NCBI RefSeq assembly: GCF_000276665.1
Contig: NW_004955402.1
Span: 337,964-401,963 of the forward strand
Length of the DNA stretch: 64,000 nt
From: Chinchilla lanigera
Taxonomy: Eukaryota > Chordata > Mammalia > Rodentia > Chinchillidae
Direction of reading: 5' to 3'
A program made the translations under genes and the position numbers. Shown one piece after another: positions 59,101 through 64,000 of this stretch; position 1 is the first letter of the stretch; every line of letters starts with the position of its first letter. The notes beneath the pieces were generated by a model. It was given only the letters and a program-made list of their open reading frames with translations. It was not told the DNA's origin and made no database searches.

Positions 59101-62100
59101 CAAGAAGGGCAGAACCACTCAAAGACCTCTCCAAGTATTAAGTTAATCCACCTAGAAGTGAGGTACCTGAGGCTACAGTCTTTGTCTAGTTGAGGTTGGA
59201 TCCAGGTGTTCGTGGCTGTGATCTTGTCTTATCCTTTGAGCTTTCTGCCTTCATTACAGGCCTTAGTAGGGATCAGTGACTCACAGGGGTTCACTTACTA
59301 TGAGTCCACAGCCCATCTCCAGATCAGGGGCCTAGGCTTTGGACAGACTCACAAGTACACATGAAAAGCCCATCAGTTAATTTAAGTCCTGCTTAGGGCT
59401 GCTTCGCAGTGGCGTCCATCACCATGACATTTTGGAAATGCTGGTAAATTCTATCTAAAATCCTACAGAGCCCAGGGGAGATGGAAGAAGGATGGGGTGG
59501 AGGTTAGAATCTACTAGAACTAACTGGCTCAAGTTGCTGAACTCTTTGAATAAAAATACTCTTGGAGATTGAGGCCTGGATGAAAATTCATACTTGGTAG
59601 CCACCACGGCTCAGGGGATACTCAGCCTGAGTTGTAAGAAGGACTTTACAGCCAGGGATTCAGAAGGCCAATAGCCATATGGTTTATACTGTACATTTTG
59701 AACCACATTTTCCTCCGTGGTGGATTGGCTCCTACAATTTATCTTACAAGAAAAGCAGAAGGGGGTGCCTGCCCTGCAGAAACACTTGGGAGTGGGTGTC
59801 CCCGTTGCTTTACCTTGTCATAGTGCCTTTCCACCCCTTGGTGTCAGGCTCCCAGCGTGTCTGGCCCCAGCGTGTTGCTGACAGGGACTCACTGGCACCA
59901 TTCTCTGATCCTCTCCCAGAGGGACCACAGCACCATAATGCATTTATCCACCTGGCAGGAGGACCACACACATCTAAAGAGAAGCCTTTGGTAGGAAGAG
60001 ACTCTGCTGCCTCACTGCTGTGGACACATTTCACCCAGCGTTCACCAGTGGCTTCTGTGGTGCTGGAGTTCTGCCAAAGGTTTTCCTATTTGCACCAACT
60101 GGCCACCATCCCTAACTGAAGAAGGTATGGACAGTCACCACAAAAAGCAGCTCATGGCTGCTGGAAGCTACCTGTTTATATATTCTTATTGGCATTAATA
60201 TTTACACAAGACAGTTTGCGTGATGAGGAAATTGGGAGATGCAGTGGCGAGATGTTACCACCCCCAGGCCTGCCAGCACTCCTCGGCCAGCACCAGCAGG
60301 ACAGGATGGCAGGAGTCAGCTGGGTCCCTGGGACGCAGGCCACGAGGCCACCACTGTGTGACACCTGAGGCCCCACCCATCCAGCACAGCGCCCTCCCAC
60401 CACAGCTTAGCATCTAGAGTTTCCTCTCTCTAGAAAGAAATTTACCTAAATATGTTCCAACCAAAGATGACTGATGGGATTTTCTAAAAAACAGCAAGGA
60501 GTAAGAGTGCTTGTAATCTTTTTAAGTCTCCCCTGCCATGCTATAAACAGAGAAAACACACCCCAAAACCACAACTCCCCACAGGACGCATGTAAAATCA
60601 GCCCTCTGCTGCCTCCCCACGGTCGACCTGGGAGGGCACAGAGACATGCGGGTGCCTCAGTCATCACTGAGTGTGGTCCCCATGCCCTCTGAAGTGGCCT
60701 GGCCCCCTCAGCCTGAGGGTTCTCTTTCTGAATACCTGCTGCTCCTACCCTGATGGCCTGAACAAAAAACACATCTTGAGAAATACATCTTTCTCTAAAA
60801 TGCTGTTCTGAAAAACTCGGGGGGAAGAGAGGACCCATCATCAGTGAGTAAGAGAATTTCCACAAAACTCCCGAACACTGAGCCCTTGTATTTCCACACA
60901 TCTCTAAAGATGGGCAAGCCCGAGCCATGTCCTCCCAGCTAGCCCATCCTGACCCTGGACAGGCAGACTCTGGAGGGTTCTGCTCGGCCCTGTGCCAAGC
61001 ACTGACCCGCCTGGGGGACCACAGAGTCCTGCAGCAGGCGGCCCCCTGGTTGGACACAGGACCTCAGTCTGAGCCTCCTTCCTCCTGAACAGGGGCTGCT
61101 GCTCAGATGGCCCCTGGACATCATCAGGTCCCTGCAGGGGCAGCCTGCCACGAGGCTTTGGGCTGGTCCTCCCCTAGCAGCTGGCATGGGCGTGGAGCTG
61201 GGGCTAGGGCGTGCCTGTGGCCTGTTTCCCACTCCGGCTCCTCTGTCTCAGCAGGGCCCCGCCCAGGAGCCAACTCAAGTGTTGCGGCACTGGCCACAGA
61301 TAGTGGCTGCCAATTACCAGCTCCCACAGCAGGCAGGGGCTCGGGGTAGGAAGTCCCCAGGGCCCCAGCATCGGAGGGCCTCAGCATCATGGCAACACAG
61401 CTCCCATACATCCACAGTCCCTGTGCAGCCCCGCTGGACCTGTGGCACACAGGGAGCAGAGTGTAGTGGCCGGGTCCTTCTCATCCGGCCACACTCCGTG
61501 ACCTCCCAGCAGGCAGGCGGAGAGGGGAATTGGCACATCTCAGCACAACCTTCTTCCCTCATCTCTGCTGGAGGCTTTCAGAGGTGAAGCTGTACAGGCA
61601 GCATTCACTGTAGCGACACCCACGATACCCACCTCGCCTTGGTCGCCAGACAGGCAGGCCACAGGGAGCTCGGCGTGATGTCCCTGGGGTCCCCTCTCCA
61701 GATCTCCAGCCGATGCTGCTCCCACTCTGTGGGGAGTGGTCAATGTCAAAACCACAGCAGGAAACAGGCTGTGTGTCACCATCTCTCAGCATGGGCAGCA
61801 GGAACGCAACCCTGGGAACCTGGCGTCACTGTGCCTGTTAGTTCTCAAGGCTCTGAGCTCAGAGAGGAGGACCCAGACGATGGAGAGGGAGCCCAGGCAG
61901 GAGGACAAGGCCTCTCCAGGGGCAAGCCCTCCCACCCCAGGTCCCTGAGCATGAGCCCCTGATGCCCTGGGGCTGTGCGAAGGGGCTGCAGTGCCGGCCA
62001 CACATCCCTGAGCCACACTGTGGCAGTGTGCCATGGTGATACCACACATAACCTGAGCTGCAGCACTATCTGTGCGCAGAATAGCCTTTGTTTCTCCTTA

Positions 62101-63102
62101 CTTAGGGCAAATAAGAATGACATGTGGGCCACAACAACAGTTCTGGCTGTAGGCAGAGTTGTCAAAGCCAAACGGGCACCAGCCAGAGGCTGGTGCCTTC
62201 TCTGGGCAGGCAGTCATGGGGCACAGGCATCACCATCATCCAGGGCCGAAGACCCCACCCTTGACTACTGTGGGAGGGGTCAGGGAGGACAGAAGAAACA
62301 CCAAGGAGACTCCCAAGGCTGCATGTGGGTAAAGACCCACAGGAGAACAAGGAAAGGGACAGCTGTCGGCACTGTGGCGAGTCGCGGTGCTACGAGTCAT
62401 CCTGAGTGACTGCTAAGTTGCAAATGGAGCAAGGCCAACCCCAGCCCCAACCCCAACTCCAACCCGTCACACCACAGGCTGGGGAGCTGGCCCCATGCAT
62501 GTGGCCCTGGGAAGAACAGGGCCCTGTGTCCATGCACCCAGGGTCCCCTTGTCCCCAGGTCCTGTGGGCAGGGACAGTGGGAGACTGACACGCAGTCCTC
62601 ACAGAAGAGGAGCACGTGATGGCTCATGGATGACACACACCTGCCCTTTAGAACCCGCAACGCAGCCAACTTCAGGGGCCAGGCAGGCTGTCCTTGGCAA
62701 GGGCATAGGTCTCAACGGCTGAAAATGGCCTGCTGTGGAGTCTGTGGGGTCAACAATGAGCGCGTGGTGCATACAGATAGGCCAGTGTGTTTCCTGTCAT
62801 CACGGCTACACATCTGTCCTGCCTGCTGCTTCCTGACCCCTGGGTGTTTGGTCTACGACAGCCAATCTTAAGTAAGCTCCTTCTTCACTCTGCCCAGCAT
62901 CTCCCGGTCCAACCTGTGTAATGATCGTGTCTAAAGCCTTGGACTTCATGGATGAAAGCTCAGGCCTAAGTGCCCAGCCTACCTCTTGCTCTGGGGGGTA
63001 GATTCACATGGGAGCCCTGGCCTGTGCTTGCCGGGGGCACACCAAACTGCCTGCCAGCACTTGTCGGGGTTGTCTGGGTTCATCTGCCAGGTGTTCTAAA
63101 AA

Positions 63103-63325
63103 ATTTTTTTTTGTGTGGTAGATGTTGAATCCAGGGCCTCACACATGCCAGGCAAGTGTTATACCACTGAGCCACATCCCCTAGCCCTGTTTATTTTGAG
63201 ACAATGTCTAGCTGTGTTACTCACATTGACCATAAACTTGAGATCCTTCTGCCTCAGCCTCCCTGACCTTATCCCCTCGTAGCTGAGATTCTATGCACGT
63301 ACTACTGTGATTAGTGGTATCCTTG
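63103..63325 (-). repeat. B1-dID composite SINE
   Basis: ID-like part (ATACCACTGAGCCACATCCC) then B1 part (ATCCTTCTGCCTCAGCCTCC), reverse complement. Confidence 0.75.
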
Positions 63326-63466
63326 ATTTTTGTTCCTATCCGCTTTTAAGTACCACTTCAGGAGGATGCTTCAGGACAAAAGTTCAAAGTTGTAGTTCAG
63401 GGGTGAAGACCCAACATACATCTTGTATTGTGGGCTATGGCAATAAGTGAACTGCTGGGTTTTTTG

Positions 63467-63650
63467 TTTGGTCTTGTTTTTTGTTTTTGTAGTACTGGGG
63501 ATTGAATCCAGACCCTTGCACTGGGCTACATTCCCAATTCTTTTCTGTATTTTTGAGACATTTTCTTGTGCTAAGTTGCACAAGAAAAGGAGTTAGGTGC
63601 TAAGTTGCTTAGGCTGGGGTTGAACTTGTGATCCTCCTGCCTCAGTCTGA
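63467..63650 (-). repeat. B1-dID composite SINE
   Basis: GTAGTACTGGGGATTGAATC then GATCCTCCTGCCTCAGTCTG; a 16-base stretch (TGCTAAGTTGCACAAG region) is partly repeated inside. Confidence 0.7.
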
Positions 63651-63654
63651 TAGT

Positions 63655-64000
63655 TGTTGCCTTAGTTCCTTTTCTTATCACTGAGACACAATACCCGACA
63701 CCTCCTTAAAGGAGGAAAGATTTATTTCAGCTCACAGTTTATAGAGGTTTCAGTCCATAGTTGGCTGGCTCCAAGGCAGGGTGGCATGGAAGGGTGGCAG
63801 GGCAGAGGAGAAACAGTCCACAGCAGGATAGGTAGGAAGCAGGAGGGCACCCTGCCTTCTTTCTGTCTCTTTTATTCTACCCAGCCTACAAGCCTATCCG
63901 TTGGTGCCACCCACACACAGGGTGGACTTCCATTACCCACACCCAGAACTATGCTCACATCCTTAATCCCAGTATCACACACCCTAGATCCAGCTGATAT
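63655..64000 (-). mobile_element. ERVL-MaLR LTR (family A relative), cut by the window end
   Basis: Plus strand shows CACTGAGACACAATACCCGA, GGAAAGATTTATTTCAGCTC and TTTCAGTCCATAGTTGGCTG, the reverse complement of the family-A LTR 3' part, more diverged. Its 5' end lies beyond 64000. Confidence 0.7.

Larger units (their letters stand above)
56134..64000 (-). other. LDLRAD4 intron upstream of the transmembrane exon (partial)
   Basis: GC-rich and mostly single-copy to 63 kb. The LDL-receptor class A exon (Cys-rich, SDEENC-type end) was looked for on the minus strand and not found. No alternative first exon could be supported. Two SINE dimers and an LTR occupy the right end. Confidence 0.7.

Noticed and set aside
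62430..62470. Telomere-like CCCCAA repeats
   Set aside because: Only a short irregular run (CCCCAACCCCAACTCC); too short and impure to be an interstitial telomeric block.

Overview
This is a stretch of rodent nuclear genome holding parts of three vertebrate genes: RNMT (minus strand, 5' end only), FAM210A (plus strand, complete) and LDLRAD4 (minus strand, 3' part). The order and orientations RNMT(-) / FAM210A(+) / LDLRAD4(-) match, flipped, the neighbourhood on human chromosome 18p11.2. A rodent source is indicated by many B1 SINEs, tRNA-derived ID SINEs and B1 copies joined to an ID-like unit (B1-dID type), plus lineage-specific ERVL-MaLR LTRs. The mouse/rat-type B2 and MT/ORR elements are not evident, so a squirrel-, dormouse- or beaver-like non-murid rodent is the best guess; the species is not proven.

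Layout. 1-6.1 kb: RNMT introns and its first coding exons (2297-2432 and 3929-4372), with the catalytic exons off the left edge. 5.8-6.85 kb: a CpG-rich shared promoter from which RNMT runs left and FAM210A runs right, with ETS, E-box, CRE and ZNF143-like sites in about 80 bp. 6.3-29.9 kb: FAM210A, with a non-coding first exon, a 15-kb first intron, three coding exons (21488-21960, 27453-27564, 29056-29289; 272 codons, the same length as human) and a poly(A) signal at 29858. 29.9-42.2 kb: intergenic and almost wholly repeats, including a complete ERVL-MaLR provirus, further LTRs, an L1 with an inverted 5' part and one copy of an LTR-like repeat I cannot name. 42.2-56.1 kb: LDLRAD4 3' UTR, terminal exon (split by a 541-base run of N), a 54-base cassette exon and the transmembrane exon. 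56.1-64 kb: LDLRAD4 intron; its LDL-receptor class A exon is not in the window.

The genes do not form a pathway. RNMT methylates the mRNA cap in the nucleus, FAM210A is a mitochondrial inner-membrane protein, and LDLRAD4 dampens TGF-beta/SMAD signalling on endosomes. RNMT and FAM210A share a promoter; FAM210A and LDLRAD4 converge.

I found no undescribed gene system. The most unusual items are (i) the complete MaLR provirus with a 5-bp target duplication and a large internal inverted repeat, (ii) a two-copy LTR-like repeat built of about 176-bp modules whose reading frame is similar between copies, (iii) a pogo/Tigger DNA-transposon fossil with a TA-rich segment duplicated inside its transposase, and (iv) a 9-codon upstream ORF ending just before the RNMT start codon.
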